A DNA stretch of 64,000 nucleotides. Origin: Ochrobactrum sp. BTU1. GTDB lineage: Bacteria > Pseudomonadota > Alphaproteobacteria > Rhizobiales > Rhizobiaceae. Below the pieces are notes generated by a model, which saw only the letters and a list, made by a program, of their open reading frames with translations, searched no databases and had not been told where the DNA came from. A program made the position numbers and the translations under genes. The stretch lies in contig CP076355.1 in NCBI GenBank assembly GCA_018798825.1, forward strand, positions 1,523,501-1,587,500, written 5' to 3'. This document shows positions 44,164 to 53,866 of the stretch, piece by piece. The stretch's first letter is position 1. Every line of letters starts with the position of its first letter.

Positions 44164-44967
44164 TTACTTCTTTTCGAAAATCCACTTGTCTACCAGCGCC
44201 TTCAAAGCGCCTTCCTTGTCGAGTTCTGCAAGTGCTGCATCGACCTTTTCAAGCGTTGCTGTGTCGCCCTTGCGGACGGCATAGGCGACGCCTTCACCCA
44301 GCACTACGCTCTTTGGCGCGACAAGCTTGACTTCGTAATCTTCGCCCTGCGGGGTCTTCAGGAAATTCTGCACGAACAGATCCGGTGCAAGCACATAGTC
44401 AACGCGTCCCGCAACAAGATCAGCAACTGAGTTGTCAGCCGTGTCGTAGCTCTTGATCGAGACATCCGGCAGATACTTGGTCATGTAAGCCGACTGAACG
44501 CTCGAAGTCTGAACGCCGACGATCTTACCCGACAGAGCAGCCTGATCGACGACTTCACCCGAGCCGTCGCTCGCCGCAACAGTGCCGACCTTGTCCGTAT
44601 CGGACTTTGAACCGACAACGACAGTGCCTTCGGTATAGTAAGGCGTACTGAAATCAACAACCTTGCGGCGTTCCTCAGTCACCGAAAAAGCGCCGATTAT
44701 GAAATCGACCTTGTTTTCGGTCAGCGATGGAATAAGGCCATCCCATGCCATCGACTTGAATTCACACTTGTCTGCAAGCTTCTCGCAGAGTGCGCGCGAA
44801 AGGTCCGCTTCCAGCCCTTCCCATTCACCTGCAGAATTGACCTGCGTGAACGGCATATATGGCTCAGGCGTCATGCCTAGACGAAGTTTACCTTCTGCCT
44901 GTGCTGCGCCGCTAGCCAATAAGGCAAGCGCGATCGCCCCTGCAATTTTCCCTTTAAAACTCACCAT
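44164..44967 (-). CDS. Periplasmic amino-acid-binding protein, ABC transporter
   Basis: Protein of 267 residues of solute-binding family 3 with a signal peptide (residues about 1-24: MVSFKGKIAGAIALALLASG, then AAQA). Segments LRLGMTPEPYMPFTQVNSAG and FIIGAFSVTEERRKVVDFST are typical. It belongs to the permease-ATPase set that follows. Its ligand may be an arginine derivative, since the ddah and ctlX genes lie upstream in the same operon. Confidence 0.92.
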   Translation of the reverse strand: MVSFKGKIAGAIALALLASGAAQAEGKLRLGMTPEPYMPFTQVNSAGEWEGLEADLSRALCEKLADKCEFKSMAWDGLIPSLTENKVDFIIGAFSVTEERRKVVDFSTPYYTEGTVVVGSKSDTDKVGTVAASDGSGEVVDQAALSGKIVGVQTSSVQSAYMTKYLPDVSIKSYDTADNSVADLVAGRVDYVLAPDLFVQNFLKTPQGEDYEVKLVAPKSVVLGEGVAYAVRKGDTATLEKVDAALAELDKEGALKALVDKWIFEKK

Positions 44968-45036
44968 GTTCCCGTTCTCCTTATATTTTTGTAGCGGCTC
45001 ACCTTTTTAATGACGGCAAGCGCGGGGAATGTAGAT

Positions 45037-45069
45037 AAAAAATGGCTCAGAAGCGGACGCTCCTGAGCC
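45037..45069 (-). terminator. Terminator after the DDAH gene
   Basis: Stem GGCTCAG (45044-45050) with CTGAGCC (45063-45069), followed on the minus strand by a T-run (AAAAAA at 45037-45042 on plus). It may partly separate ddah from the binding-protein gene. Confidence 0.7.
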
Positions 45070-45076
45070 GTCAGAC

Positions 45077-45874
45077 TTACTTGCGATACCAACGCAGCGA
45101 CATGCAGGAAAGGCCCGCATCGATCTTGCCGATCTGCGTGGTTTTCAGGGGAACCACGTTGTAACCGCTCTTTTCCAGCAGCTCGATGGTGCGTGGGAAG
45201 TCGGAGCCGACCATCACAACATCATTGACACGCAATGCGTTGGCAGCAGCTTCCTCCCCTTCCGGAACGATCAGTTGGCGAAGACCGGAGAACACGCCGG
45301 ACCTTGCGAGGCGGCTCGTGGATAGGACAGTTTCTTCATCGACCAGTGAGCAGTCGGTTTTGAAATGCAAAACGCCTTCCGGTGTCGAAACTACTTCGCC
45401 CTTGCGACCAATCTTATCAAGGCTTGCGATAAGCGCTGCTGCGCCTGCCTTATCGGTACGGGCGGAAAGACCGATCATCACGCTCTTCTGTGTCGTCAGA
45501 ACGTCGCCACCGTCAGCAAAGCCTGGCTCTGGAAGTTCAACAACGGTGTCGAACATCTGGCGGAGCGTCGGTTCAATAACAGCCGTTTCACCAACGCGCG
45601 TTACTGCGCCCGGACGGAGCAGAATAGCGCCTTCCGTGAAAACGAGTGCTGGATCTTCAACGAAGATGGAATCAGGGAAATCTTCGAGCGGAGGAAGGAT
45701 CGTAACCTCAACGCCTGCAGCCTGCATGGCAGCGATATAGGCGTCATGTTCGGCCTTAACGCCTTCATAGGTTGGGTTGCCGGTATCCAGCGCACGAAGA
45801 CCATTCACCACAGAGCGCGATGGCTCACGGACGATGATCGAGTTGAACTCATAAACGGGTCTGTTAGAAGACAT
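45077..45874 (-). CDS. Dimethylarginine dimethylaminohydrolase (DDAH)
   Basis: Protein of 265 residues of the amidinotransferase/DDAH family. Catalytic H170 and C257 (in GLSCMSLRW) match H162 and C249 of P. aeruginosa DDAH with a constant offset of eight, and the DSIFVEDPALVF and ADGGDVL segments carry the substrate acids. DDAH splits methylarginines into citrulline and methylamines. It follows ctlX and precedes the importer, pointing to use of methylated arginine as nitrogen source. Confidence 0.9.
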   Translation of the reverse strand: MSSNRPVYEFNSIIVREPSRSVVNGLRALDTGNPTYEGVKAEHDAYIAAMQAAGVEVTILPPLEDFPDSIFVEDPALVFTEGAILLRPGAVTRVGETAVIEPTLRQMFDTVVELPEPGFADGGDVLTTQKSVMIGLSARTDKAGAAALIASLDKIGRKGEVVSTPEGVLHFKTDCSLVDEETVLSTSRLARSGVFSGLRQLIVPEGEEAAANALRVNDVVMVGSDFPRTIELLEKSGYNVVPLKTTQIGKIDAGLSCMSLRWYRK

Positions 45875-45906
45875 GGAAGGGTACCCTCAATTTAGCTGGA
45901 GCCTAT

Positions 45907-46878
45907 CTACCCGGCTCTTGTTGTTGCGTAAAGCAAATGTGTGCCGTTTGTTGTGCGGCGCGAAAGATGAATGCCGGCCAACATGCAGCGGACCGAACCG
46001 CCAGCCAGCTCAATTGTCGGAACGGCGAAAGGCAGCAGCTTTGCGGTCTGTTCGATTGTCTTGATCTGATCACTGCTCAAAGCAGCAAGAGCACGGGCTG
46101 AAAGCGCCAAAACGCGCCCATCCTGGCCTTCCAGTTCAATTGCATTGCCGGCAAACTCACCGATCTGTTCTGCCGAAAGATGAATGACCGTGCGTCCGGT
46201 TTCCTGCAGACGATCCACGATTTCCTGGCGGCGAGCCGGATCAGTAATCATATCGGTTCCGATCAATGCATAATCCGCACCAATGCACATCAGCACATTG
46301 GTGTGATAAATTGGCCTGCCTGACGAATCGACCGCGTCAAACACCATCGGCTCGAAGTTGAAATGGGTACAGAAACGCTCGAGCGCCACTTCATTGGTGC
46401 GGTTTGAACGAGCTGCATAGGCCACGCGGCCAATATGGTCGAGAACCATGGCGCCCGTGCCTTCAAGATAGAAGTGATCGCGCTCCAGACCCGAATAATC
46501 GATGACGTCCTGAACGCGATAGTCACGCTTCAGCATTTCGATTACGTCAGGGCGGCGTTCTTTTTGGCGGCTTTCCGAAAACATTGGATAGATGGCAACA
46601 TGGCCGCCCGAATGGGTCGAGAACCAGTTATTCGGGAAAACTGAATCGGGCAAAGCGTGGGTTTCGTCTTCGAAAAGATGAACCGTTACGCCCGCATCAG
46701 CCAATCCCTCAGCCATGAGCGTTACCTCATCGAAAGCAGCTTTCGCGAGCACTTCAGCCGTGCGACGCTCGTCGACGGACTGAAATGCATTATCCTTTGC
46801 GGTTTGCGCATTGGGGGTAAAATGATGCGGTCGGATCATAACAACCGATTTCGGACTCTGGACAGACGGTCTGCTCAT
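45907..46878 (-). CDS. ctlX: CtlX-like citrulline/amidine hydrolase
   Basis: Protein of 323 residues of the guanidino-modifying superfamily, like CtlX (citrulline utilisation hydrolase). Features: VVMIRPHHFTPN, PDSVFPNNWFSTH, FYLEGTGAMVLDH and the catalytic-cysteine end GGSVRCMLAGIHL. It would convert citrulline to ornithine. The ATG at 46878 is preferred although the frame extends to 47007. It is the first gene of an operon of about 6.3 kb and is divergent from an Lrp regulator. Confidence 0.82.
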   Translation of the reverse strand: MSRPSVQSPKSVVMIRPHHFTPNAQTAKDNAFQSVDERRTAEVLAKAAFDEVTLMAEGLADAGVTVHLFEDETHALPDSVFPNNWFSTHSGGHVAIYPMFSESRQKERRPDVIEMLKRDYRVQDVIDYSGLERDHFYLEGTGAMVLDHIGRVAYAARSNRTNEVALERFCTHFNFEPMVFDAVDSSGRPIYHTNVLMCIGADYALIGTDMITDPARRQEIVDRLQETGRTVIHLSAEQIGEFAGNAIELEGQDGRVLALSARALAALSSDQIKTIEQTAKLLPFAVPTIELAGGSVRCMLAGIHLSRRTTNGTHLLYATTRAG

Positions 46879-47164
46879 TCTCAGACTATTCTCACTGATA
46901 AAGCATGTCGCAAAAGGCATGCATAAAAACAAAGACTTAAAGCGCTTATCGCTGCGCCAACGGAAGCGAGTTTGGCATGGGCTAAGCCATGAACTTTGGT
47001 AGCCCAATCAGGTGGCTTTTCCTGCTCTCAAACATACTCCCACGCTCCTCCATCAACACTCCGACAAGCAAAGTAGGATGGCATAAAGTCAGTTAAAATT
47101 GTAAAAGTGTCGCGTCATTTGCAAAAAATCTAGCAATTTGCACAGTCGAACTATAAAAAGTGTC
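46879..47164. promoter_or_regulatory. Divergent promoter region of ctlX and Lrp regulator
   Basis: Contains a direct repeat ATTTGCA (47117-47123 and 47136-47142), 19 nt apart, just before the Lrp gene and upstream of ctlX, with TTGC/GCAA half-sites. These are plausible Lrp-type binding sites; the region is AT-rich close to the Lrp start. Confidence 0.35.
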
Positions 47165-47590
47165 ATGCATATTTTTGATGATCTAGATCATAAACTCATT
47201 GCCATTTTGCGGGAGGACGGACGTGCGCCGCTCTCGAAGCTGGCGACTATTCTCGGTGTTTCCCGCGGTACGGTTCAAGCACGCCTCGATCGGCTGTTGG
47301 AAACAGGTGCAGCATTAGGTTTCACGATCCGCGTTCGGCAAGATTACGATGATGGGGTTGTGCACGCGATCATGCTGATCGAGGTGCAAGGCCGATCAAC
47401 GACCAAAGTGATCAAGCTTTTACGGGGATTGCCGCAAATACGCACGTTGCATACGACAAACGGCTCATGGGATCTTGTCGCGGAGATCCATGCAGAAAGC
47501 CTGCACGAGTTCGATCGCGTCTTGCGTGAAGTGCGAACGATCGAAGGTGTCCTGAACAGCGAGACCAGCATTCTGCTAAGTAGCGTATAA
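47165..47590 (+). CDS. Lrp/AsnC-family transcriptional regulator
   Basis: Protein of 141 residues. N-terminal AsnC-type HTH (LDHKLIAILREDGRAPLSKL, then LGVSRGTVQARLDRL) and a C-terminal RAM effector domain (residues about 65-135). It is clearly paralogous to the regulator at 53867-54283. A start at the ATG 47165 gives the usual length. Divergent from ctlX, it likely controls the operon in response to an amino acid such as arginine or ornithine. Confidence 0.9.
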   Translation: MHIFDDLDHKLIAILREDGRAPLSKLATILGVSRGTVQARLDRLLETGAALGFTIRVRQDYDDGVVHAIMLIEVQGRSTTKVIKLLRGLPQIRTLHTTNGSWDLVAEIHAESLHEFDRVLREVRTIEGVLNSETSILLSSV

Positions 47591-47597
47591 TGCAAAA

Positions 47598-47630
47598 GGC
47601 CGGCGGTTTTCACCGCCGGCCCTGTTTTTG
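47598..47630. terminator. Bidirectional terminator between Lrp and ornithine cyclodeaminase genes
   Basis: Stem GGCCGGCGGT (47598-47607) and ACCGCCGGCC (47612-47621), 4-nt loop, followed by CTGTTTTTG and preceded by AAAA. It serves both convergent genes. Confidence 0.92.
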
Positions 47631-47633
47631 CTA

Positions 47634-48695
47634 TCAAGCTGCCTGCTTCAGCGCCATTTCACATCGGATGAGCATTCCATAAAGGTCGCGTGGCTCGTCG
47701 GGATCAGCAAGCATATCCAGCTCGACAAAGAGGCCAGTTTGCTCCAACTTGCTGCGGACATATCGCAGCGCCGAGAAATCTTCGATTGCGAAGCCAACAC
47801 TGTCAAACAGGGTGATGGCTCGGTCGGAAGCACGACCGGAGATCGCACCCGTGATGACTTCCCAGAGCTCCTTGACCGGATAGTCGGCATCAAGCTGCTG
47901 AATTTCACCTTCGATACGGGTCTGCGGTGGGTATTCGACAAAAATGTCGGAACGCAGCAGAATGTCTTTGTTTAACTCGGTTTTGCCAGGGCAATCGCCG
48001 CCGACTGCATTGATATGCACGCCAGGGCCGACCATGTTGTCACTGAGAATAGTGGCATATTGTTTGTCAGCCGTAACAGTCGTGATGATGTCGGCACCTT
48101 CAACGGCTTCCTGCGACGTGTTGTGAATCGAAACAGAAAAGCCCTTGTCGCTCAGATTACGCGCACAGCGCTCGCTGGCAGAGCGATCAATGTCAAACAG
48201 GCGCAGATTTTCGATCCCCACGATGGCTTTGAACGCCAAAGCCTGAAACTCGCTTTGCGCACCATTACCGATGATCGTCATGGTCTTTGAATCAGACCGC
48301 GCAAGATGTTTGGCTGCAACGGCCGACATTGCGGCTGTACGAAGCGCTGTGAGAATGGTCATCTCGGTTAGCAGCATCGGATAACCATTGCCGACATCGG
48401 ACAGCACGCCAAATGCGGTTACGGTCTGGCGACCTTCCTTTGTGTTCTTCGGGTGGCCATTTACGTACTTAAATCCATAGAGCGTGCCGTCACTTGTCGG
48501 CATCAGCTCGATCACACCTTCGTCGGAGTGCGACGCGATACGCGGCGTCTTGTCGAACTGTTCCCAACGGCGGAAATCTTCCTCGATCACCTCCGCCAGC
48601 TCCTTGAGGAAGGTTTCAACCCCCACCGTGAGCACAAGCTTCATCATGTGATCGACACTGACAAATGGAACAATATTCAGCTTTTCATTGGTCAT
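47634..48695 (-). CDS. ocd: Ornithine cyclodeaminase
   Basis: Protein of 353 residues, longer than mu-crystallin-type cyclodeaminases and in the ornithine-specific size range. NAD motif TIIGNGAQSEFQALAF, YGFKYVNGHPKN, and the AVGGDCPGKTELNKDILLRS segment are typical. It turns ornithine to proline and ammonia. It follows the RocB-like gene by 45 nt on the same strand, so arginine-type degradation can end in proline here. Confidence 0.92.
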   Translation of the reverse strand: MTNEKLNIVPFVSVDHMMKLVLTVGVETFLKELAEVIEEDFRRWEQFDKTPRIASHSDEGVIELMPTSDGTLYGFKYVNGHPKNTKEGRQTVTAFGVLSDVGNGYPMLLTEMTILTALRTAAMSAVAAKHLARSDSKTMTIIGNGAQSEFQALAFKAIVGIENLRLFDIDRSASERCARNLSDKGFSVSIHNTSQEAVEGADIITTVTADKQYATILSDNMVGPGVHINAVGGDCPGKTELNKDILLRSDIFVEYPPQTRIEGEIQQLDADYPVKELWEVITGAISGRASDRAITLFDSVGFAIEDFSALRYVRSKLEQTGLFVELDMLADPDEPRDLYGMLIRCEMALKQAA

Positions 48696-48740
48696 TGATT
48701 TGAACCTTTATCCAACATGTTTGGGCAAAGCACTGCTGGC

Positions 48741-50435
48741 TCAGGCCTTGGTTGCGAGAAAATTTTCCGCGATCATCGAAACGATCTGCGGCAGGATTTC
48801 AAAGGCATAAGGTGCGTGTACGCGCTCAAGCTTCTGGTGAAACTCACGCCCCCATGGGCCGATATTGACCACCGGAAACTCTAGAGCGTCACCCGCCGGA
48901 TGATCGACTAGACGCGCGACCGGCGTGTTGTTTGAAACAATATCCTGCCCAAGCGTCGCCTGCCCCAGAAAGCTCATATCGGAAATGCCCTGGAAATACG
49001 GCTTCCAGACGAGTGACTGATCCGGGAAAGCTGCAAATGTCTGCATCGTTGTGTCGATAGCCTGTTTGAACGCACGATCATTGGCCTGCGTATGATCAAG
49101 ATGGCCCGCTGGGTAATGAAGACCGGCAAAACCCACAACAACTGCCGGACCTGACAGATGAGCAACGCCGACGAGCCATTCGGTCAGTTGACGGCTGACT
49201 GATAACGGATTGTCAATATTGGCAAGGCGCTTTTCCTGCTCGCTGTAAAGAGCTTCAAACTGCTCGCCGGCAACCTCTGCAGCCATCACACGCAACTGCT
49301 CGAACGTGATGAGCTTCGGTGCTGCAGGAATTGCGCCCGCACGTTTTCCAATCAACTCCCCGAACGCTTCTGATTGACCGGCGAAGCGCTCAACCGCCTC
49401 TGTCGCACCGGCCAGAACCTCGCTCTTGAAGCGATTGAACAGCTCTTCCGCCGTCATGGCATGATAAAGCCAGTTAAGCGCGATCCAGAAACGCTCAGGT
49501 GTCGTCACTTCATATCCGTCACGCAGGTCTTTTGCCTCAAGGCAGATTGGTGGCGGCGAAATATCATTCTCATCGCGGTCAGCAAGCGCTGCATTACCTT
49601 CAAAACGTGCGAGAATGCTGGCGGCCATTGCCTGCGCGCTCACACCTTCATAAGGATAGCTCGCATGTGAACTCAGTCCTATAACCAGTGCGAAGGGCAG
49701 CAGCTTTCCAATGGTTCCCGCATAGACCGCACGGCCTTCTTTTCCGTCGCCCTGATCAGATGTCACATCGAGATTGATTGCAGCCGAAATTTCAATATCG
49801 AAGTCGCGCGCGATCGCCGGCAGCGCATTACGCATCGAACGCATACCACGGCTTTCGCGTTCTTCATCCGGGGTGAAAACCAGCAAGAGATTACCGCTGC
49901 GATCCGGATCAGCCGCAAATTTTTCAGCACAGGCTATACCCACGGCAAGGCCGCTCTTCATATCGAGCAGGCCACGTCCGGGAAGAAATTCGCCGCTCAG
50001 CAAATCGTCTAGCGCGCGCTCTTCCTGCGCAGAGCGTGAACGATGAGACAAGTCCTTGATGAGAGCATCCTTGAGTTTGAGACTCTCACAAGCGAGCGAC
50101 TTAAGCTCGTGGTAGTTGTCCGTTGCAACCGTGTCGAAATGACCTGCAAGCGCAAGTGTGCGCTTGCCCTTTCCGCGCACCAGCGCGACCACATTATGGG
50201 TCAGCGGATCGCCATGACTGGCTACGGTGCGAATATTATCCGGGTTCTGCTTGAAGTAAGGAATTTCCTTTAGTACGGCTACGAGATGATCGGAAAACTC
50301 CGCCTCTCCACGTGTGCCTGTTTCACTGCCCCAACCCACAAGGCGCAATGCCAGATCTTCGACATACTGGCCATTAATATGGTTGTGCGCGGTCGTTACG
50401 GCGTTGGACACGCCATTTGAAACATTCGCAGTCAT
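48741..50435 (-). CDS. RocB-like M20-family peptidase/amidohydrolase
   Basis: Protein of 564 residues resembling RocB (arginine utilisation protein), an M20 relative of unusual length. Metal motifs: LALAGHFDTVAT, GRGLLDMKSGLAVGI, VFTPDEERESRGMR and AINLDVTSDQG. The exact RocB substrate is unknown; in bacilli it lies in the arginine operon. Here it lies between an amino-acid importer and ornithine cyclodeaminase, so the same theme is likely. Confidence 0.85.
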   Translation of the reverse strand: MTANVSNGVSNAVTTAHNHINGQYVEDLALRLVGWGSETGTRGEAEFSDHLVAVLKEIPYFKQNPDNIRTVASHGDPLTHNVVALVRGKGKRTLALAGHFDTVATDNYHELKSLACESLKLKDALIKDLSHRSRSAQEERALDDLLSGEFLPGRGLLDMKSGLAVGIACAEKFAADPDRSGNLLLVFTPDEERESRGMRSMRNALPAIARDFDIEISAAINLDVTSDQGDGKEGRAVYAGTIGKLLPFALVIGLSSHASYPYEGVSAQAMAASILARFEGNAALADRDENDISPPPICLEAKDLRDGYEVTTPERFWIALNWLYHAMTAEELFNRFKSEVLAGATEAVERFAGQSEAFGELIGKRAGAIPAAPKLITFEQLRVMAAEVAGEQFEALYSEQEKRLANIDNPLSVSRQLTEWLVGVAHLSGPAVVVGFAGLHYPAGHLDHTQANDRAFKQAIDTTMQTFAAFPDQSLVWKPYFQGISDMSFLGQATLGQDIVSNNTPVARLVDHPAGDALEFPVVNIGPWGREFHQKLERVHAPYAFEILPQIVSMIAENFLATKA

Positions 50436-50527
50436 TGAATCTAATCTCCGTCGATTAGAGCGTATTTCGAGATATCAGAAACACGCTTGAGAATATAAAC
50501 TTCAGGCTTCGGCCGTTTCCGACCGGC

Positions 50528-51292
50528 TTATTGCGAAAGATGCTTTCGTAGGAACGCTCTTGTCCGTTCCTCGGCAGGATCGGACAAGACTTGGCTCGGC
50601 GCGCCTTGTTCAACCACCACACCACCATCCATGAACATCACATGGTCGGACACTTCGGCGGCAAAGCGCATTTCGTGAGTGACGATCAGCATGGTCATGT
50701 GCTCGTTTGCGAGCTGCTTCATGACCTGATTGACTTCTTCCACCAGCTCCGGATCAAGCGCAGATGTCGCTTCATCAAAGAGCATAACTTTGGGCTGCAT
50801 TGCCAAAGCGCGGGCAATTGCCACACGCTGCTTCTGACCGCCAGACAGACGCGCCGGATATGCATGTCCCTTATCAACAAGGCCAACCTTGGCCAGGAGG
50901 TTGTTGGCACGGTCCAACGCATCCGCCCGGGAGAGGCCCTTGAGCTTGATTGGTCCAACCATGATGTTCTGCAGAACCGTCAGATGCGGAAAGAGGTTAA
51001 ACTGCTGAAACACCATGCCCATTTCCTGGCGGATGTGGTTGATGTGCTTTTCAAAAGCGCGCCCCTTGAGCGGACGATTTACCTGTTGTCCATCAAGCCA
51101 GATTTCACCGCTTGAGGTTTCCTCCAACATATTGATGGAGCGGAGCAACGTGCTTTTTCCTGAGCCGCTGGGGCCGATGATGGAAACAATCTTCCCGCGT
51201 GCAACAGTCAGGTCGATGCCTTTCAGCACCTCAATCTCGCCGTAAGATTTCCGAATTTGGCGCAATTCGATCATAGGGTTCTGTGTGTTCAT
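50528..51292 (-). CDS. ATP-binding protein, polar amino-acid ABC transporter
   Basis: Protein of 254 residues. Walker A GPSGSGKS, signature LSGGQKQR, Walker [13 protein letters not shown]. Closer to the GlnQ/ArtP type than the two HisP-like ATPases in this window. ATGA overlap with the upstream permease marks the ATG at 51292 as the start. Confidence 0.93.
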   Translation of the reverse strand: MNTQNPMIELRQIRKSYGEIEVLKGIDLTVARGKIVSIIGPSGSGKSTLLRSINMLEETSSGEIWLDGQQVNRPLKGRAFEKHINHIRQEMGMVFQQFNLFPHLTVLQNIMVGPIKLKGLSRADALDRANNLLAKVGLVDKGHAYPARLSGGQKQRVAIARALAMQPKVMLFDEATSALDPELVEEVNQVMKQLANEHMTMLIVTHEMRFAAEVSDHVMFMDGGVVVEQGAPSQVLSDPAEERTRAFLRKHLSQ

Positions 51293-51945
51293 CGGATAGC
51301 TTCCGCTTTCTTGGCCGCTTTGCTCAAACCCCATTCCATCAGAAGATTGACGAGGTAATAGAGCACGGCTGCAACGAAGTAGAACTCAAAAGGACGATAG
51401 GTTTCGCTGATGCCGCGCTGGGCATTCAGCACCAGTTCTGTGATGCCGAGCACCGAAAGAACGGCCGTGTCCTTGAGTAGGATAATGCTGTTATTGCCGA
51501 CCTGTGGCAGTGCAGTAAGGATTGCCTGCGGGATAATGAAATAGCGCAAAGAGGCACCATTGCCGAAGCCAAGGGAACGCGCGGCTTCCATTTGTCCTTT
51601 GTCGACAGTCTCCAGCGACGCACGGAAAATATCGGCATTGTAGGCGGCATAATGCATACCAAGCCCAAACACACCGGTCCAGAATGCAGGCACCATGATC
51701 CCGATCTGCGACAGGCCATAATAGAGCAGATAAAGCTGTAGCAGCAGCGGTGTGCCCATGAACAGAAATACGATGCCGCGGAGGGGAAAGCTTATCAGTT
51801 TGGGCGCATGAAGAGTGACAATTGCGATCACAATGCCAAGCACAACACTGATAACGCCGGCCAGAACAGTGATCAGAACGGTCCAGAGAAGACCGATGAG
51901 CAACAGTTCCGCATAAGGCGGAACAACGGTGAAATCCAGACTCAT
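51289..51945 (-). CDS. Amino-acid ABC transporter permease
   Basis: Protein of 218 residues with about five membrane helices and EAA loop [20 protein letters not shown]. Overlaps its neighbours on both sides by ATGA. One of two permeases of the importer. Confidence 0.92.
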   Translation of the reverse strand: MSLDFTVVPPYAELLLIGLLWTVLITVLAGVISVVLGIVIAIVTLHAPKLISFPLRGIVFLFMGTPLLLQLYLLYYGLSQIGIMVPAFWTGVFGLGMHYAAYNADIFRASLETVDKGQMEAARSLGFGNGASLRYFIIPQAILTALPQVGNNSIILLKDTAVLSVLGITELVLNAQRGISETYRPFEFYFVAAVLYYLVNLLMEWGLSKAAKKAEAIR

Positions 51946-52604
51946 GCTCCCGCCCTCTTTTCAGCGCTGAAGTATGTTTCAAGACCGCGAACGATCAGCG
52001 AAATGACAGCTATGATGACAATGTAAGCCGCAGCGGCCACCGCAAAAACTTCAAATGGTTTGTAGGTAGAAGTAACAAAGCGCTGCGCGGTATAAGTCAA
52101 TTCAACCACGCCGATGGTGGAGACAAGGGCCGTACTCTTGGTCAGAATAACCGTATTGACGCCCAGCGACCGTATCATCAAAGGAGCAGCCTGCGGCAGG
52201 ATGAAGAGCCGCATCGTCCCAACCCGGCCAAAGCCAAGCGACCGGGAAGCTTCATTCTGACCCTTATCAACCGCAAGGATCGCACCACGCATACCCTCAG
52301 ACATATAGGCGCCGATGTTGAAGCCCATTGTTATGACACCCGCCACAAAGGGGGTGAACTCAAAGCCGAATTGTGGCCCACCAAAGAACACGAGGAAAAG
52401 CTGAACCAGAAGCGGCGTACCACGCATGATGCTGATATAGGCAACAGCAATCCAGCGCACCGGTGCATATCGTGAAAAGCGCGCCATAACGAGTATGCTT
52501 GCGACCACCAGTCCGATCAGCAGCGAAACAATGGTCAGTGCGACAGTGACCCAGGCAGCTTCGACAATGAAGGGAAAAATCCGCTCGATAAGTGCGATAT
52601 CCAT
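51942..52604 (-). CDS. Amino-acid ABC transporter permease
   Basis: Protein of 220 residues, second channel subunit, with EAA-type loop EASRSLGFGRVGTMRLFILP. It is encoded just before the other permease. A 241-nt gap with a GGGCAGCA/TGCTGCCC hairpin (52807-52827) separates it from the binding-protein gene. Confidence 0.92.
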   Translation of the reverse strand: MDIALIERIFPFIVEAAWVTVALTIVSLLIGLVVASILVMARFSRYAPVRWIAVAYISIMRGTPLLVQLFLVFFGGPQFGFEFTPFVAGVITMGFNIGAYMSEGMRGAILAVDKGQNEASRSLGFGRVGTMRLFILPQAAPLMIRSLGVNTVILTKSTALVSTIGVVELTYTAQRFVTSTYKPFEVFAVAAAAYIVIIAVISLIVRGLETYFSAEKRAGA

Positions 52605-52806
52605 CCTTCAACCTTTCTGCTCCATGAGGAGGAACACCCGCCACGACATATTGATTTCAGCCAACCGGCTGAAACAAAGCAATGACAGAGTTTAGGAATG
52701 AAAGCATTGTCAACAAAGCTGCTTAAAGCGCTCAACTTAAAGACAATGCGTCAAACAGAAAATGCGGCTATCCATTCACATTCAAGCCGCTCGTGTGTTT
52801 GCGGCA

Positions 52807-52827
52807 GGGCAGCAAGTTATGCTGCCC
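52807..52827 (-). terminator. Hairpin after the binding-protein gene
   Basis: GGGCAGCA (52807-52814) and TGCTGCCC (52820-52827) form an 8-bp stem with a 5-nt loop. No T-run; likely mRNA-stabilising. Confidence 0.45.
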
Positions 52828-52845
52828 TAACCACAGACAACCGGG

Positions 52846-53619
52846 TTAACGGATATCCGTGCCAATCCACTTTTCGGAAATGGTCTTGTAGGTACCATCA
52901 GCCATCATATCGTCGAGCGCCTTCTGCATAGCGTCACGAAGTTCGGGATTGTTCTTGCGAACAGCAATACCAATGTCATAGCGCGGGAGCTTGTCATCCT
53001 TGATTTGCTCGATCGGTGCGCTGCTCTTGGAAATTGCGACCAGAACAGGCACGTCGTCGGCAATCACTGCATCAATGCGACCCGAACCAAGGTCGAGAAG
53101 CATTTCTGGCAGGCCTTTATAGGTGCGGACTTCATACTTGTTCTGCTCGCGAACCCACTTTTCAGAGGTTTCACCAAGCGTCACACCAATTGTCTTGCCA
53201 TCAAGTTCGTCAAGGGACTTCACGCTATCGCCCTTGCGCAAGAACAGGCCAAGACCGGAGCGGTAGTAAGGGCCGACGAAGTCGATTGCCTTTTTGCGTT
53301 CTTCAGTGATGCCCATCGAGCCGACGATTGTATCAAACCGACCGGTGACGAGACCAGCGATGATGCCATCCCAGGCGGTGGTGACGATTTCAGGCTCAGC
53401 CTTCAAACGGCGTGCGATTTCAGAACCGATATCAACGTCGAAGCCAACCACCTTGTTGGATTCATCGACAAAACTGAACGGAGGAAAAACGCCCGAAAGC
53501 GCAATAGTCATCTTGCCGTTCTTCTGAATTTTTTCCAGATCATCAGCCTTCGCGGCATGCGCGGATAATGAGATGCCAAGCGCTATAAGCGCTGTGGAAA
53601 AAAGTCTCGCCATTTTCAT
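52846..53619 (-). CDS. Periplasmic amino-acid-binding protein, ABC transporter
   Basis: Protein of 257 residues, family 3, with signal peptide of about 24 residues (MKMARLFSTALIALGISLSA, then HAAKA). Segments MTIALSGVFPPFSFVDESNK and FDTIVGSMGITEERKKAIDF are typical. It is the first gene of the operon that continues with permeases, ATPase, RocB-like and ornithine cyclodeaminase genes. Divergent from the second Lrp regulator. Confidence 0.92.
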   Translation of the reverse strand: MKMARLFSTALIALGISLSAHAAKADDLEKIQKNGKMTIALSGVFPPFSFVDESNKVVGFDVDIGSEIARRLKAEPEIVTTAWDGIIAGLVTGRFDTIVGSMGITEERKKAIDFVGPYYRSGLGLFLRKGDSVKSLDELDGKTIGVTLGETSEKWVREQNKYEVRTYKGLPEMLLDLGSGRIDAVIADDVPVLVAISKSSAPIEQIKDDKLPRYDIGIAVRKNNPELRDAMQKALDDMMADGTYKTISEKWIGTDIR

Positions 53620-53822
53620 ACTCAGAGTTCCCTACGAAAGCCCCAGGCGGAGCTGTTGACGCTATTTTGATAGCCTTGTAACCGGCCTCAACAGGGATTT
53701 GCGCGGGCGCTCCTATTGCTTGCAGCATTTTAAGAACCGCTTGTGCACTCCCCTTGGCCAAAATCATTATCTGCAATTAGATTGACAAAAAAGAATATAA
53801 AGTGATTATTTTTATAAAATAG

Positions 53823-53836
53823 TGACGATATCGTCA
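53823..53836 (+). promoter_or_regulatory. 14-bp palindrome before the second Lrp gene
   Basis: TGACGATATCGTCA is a perfect palindrome ending 30 nt before the Lrp start, in an AT-rich divergent region. It is a candidate autoregulatory or operon operator. Confidence 0.45.
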
Positions 53837-53866
53837 GTAAAACTTACTTTTATGGAAGCCATACCA

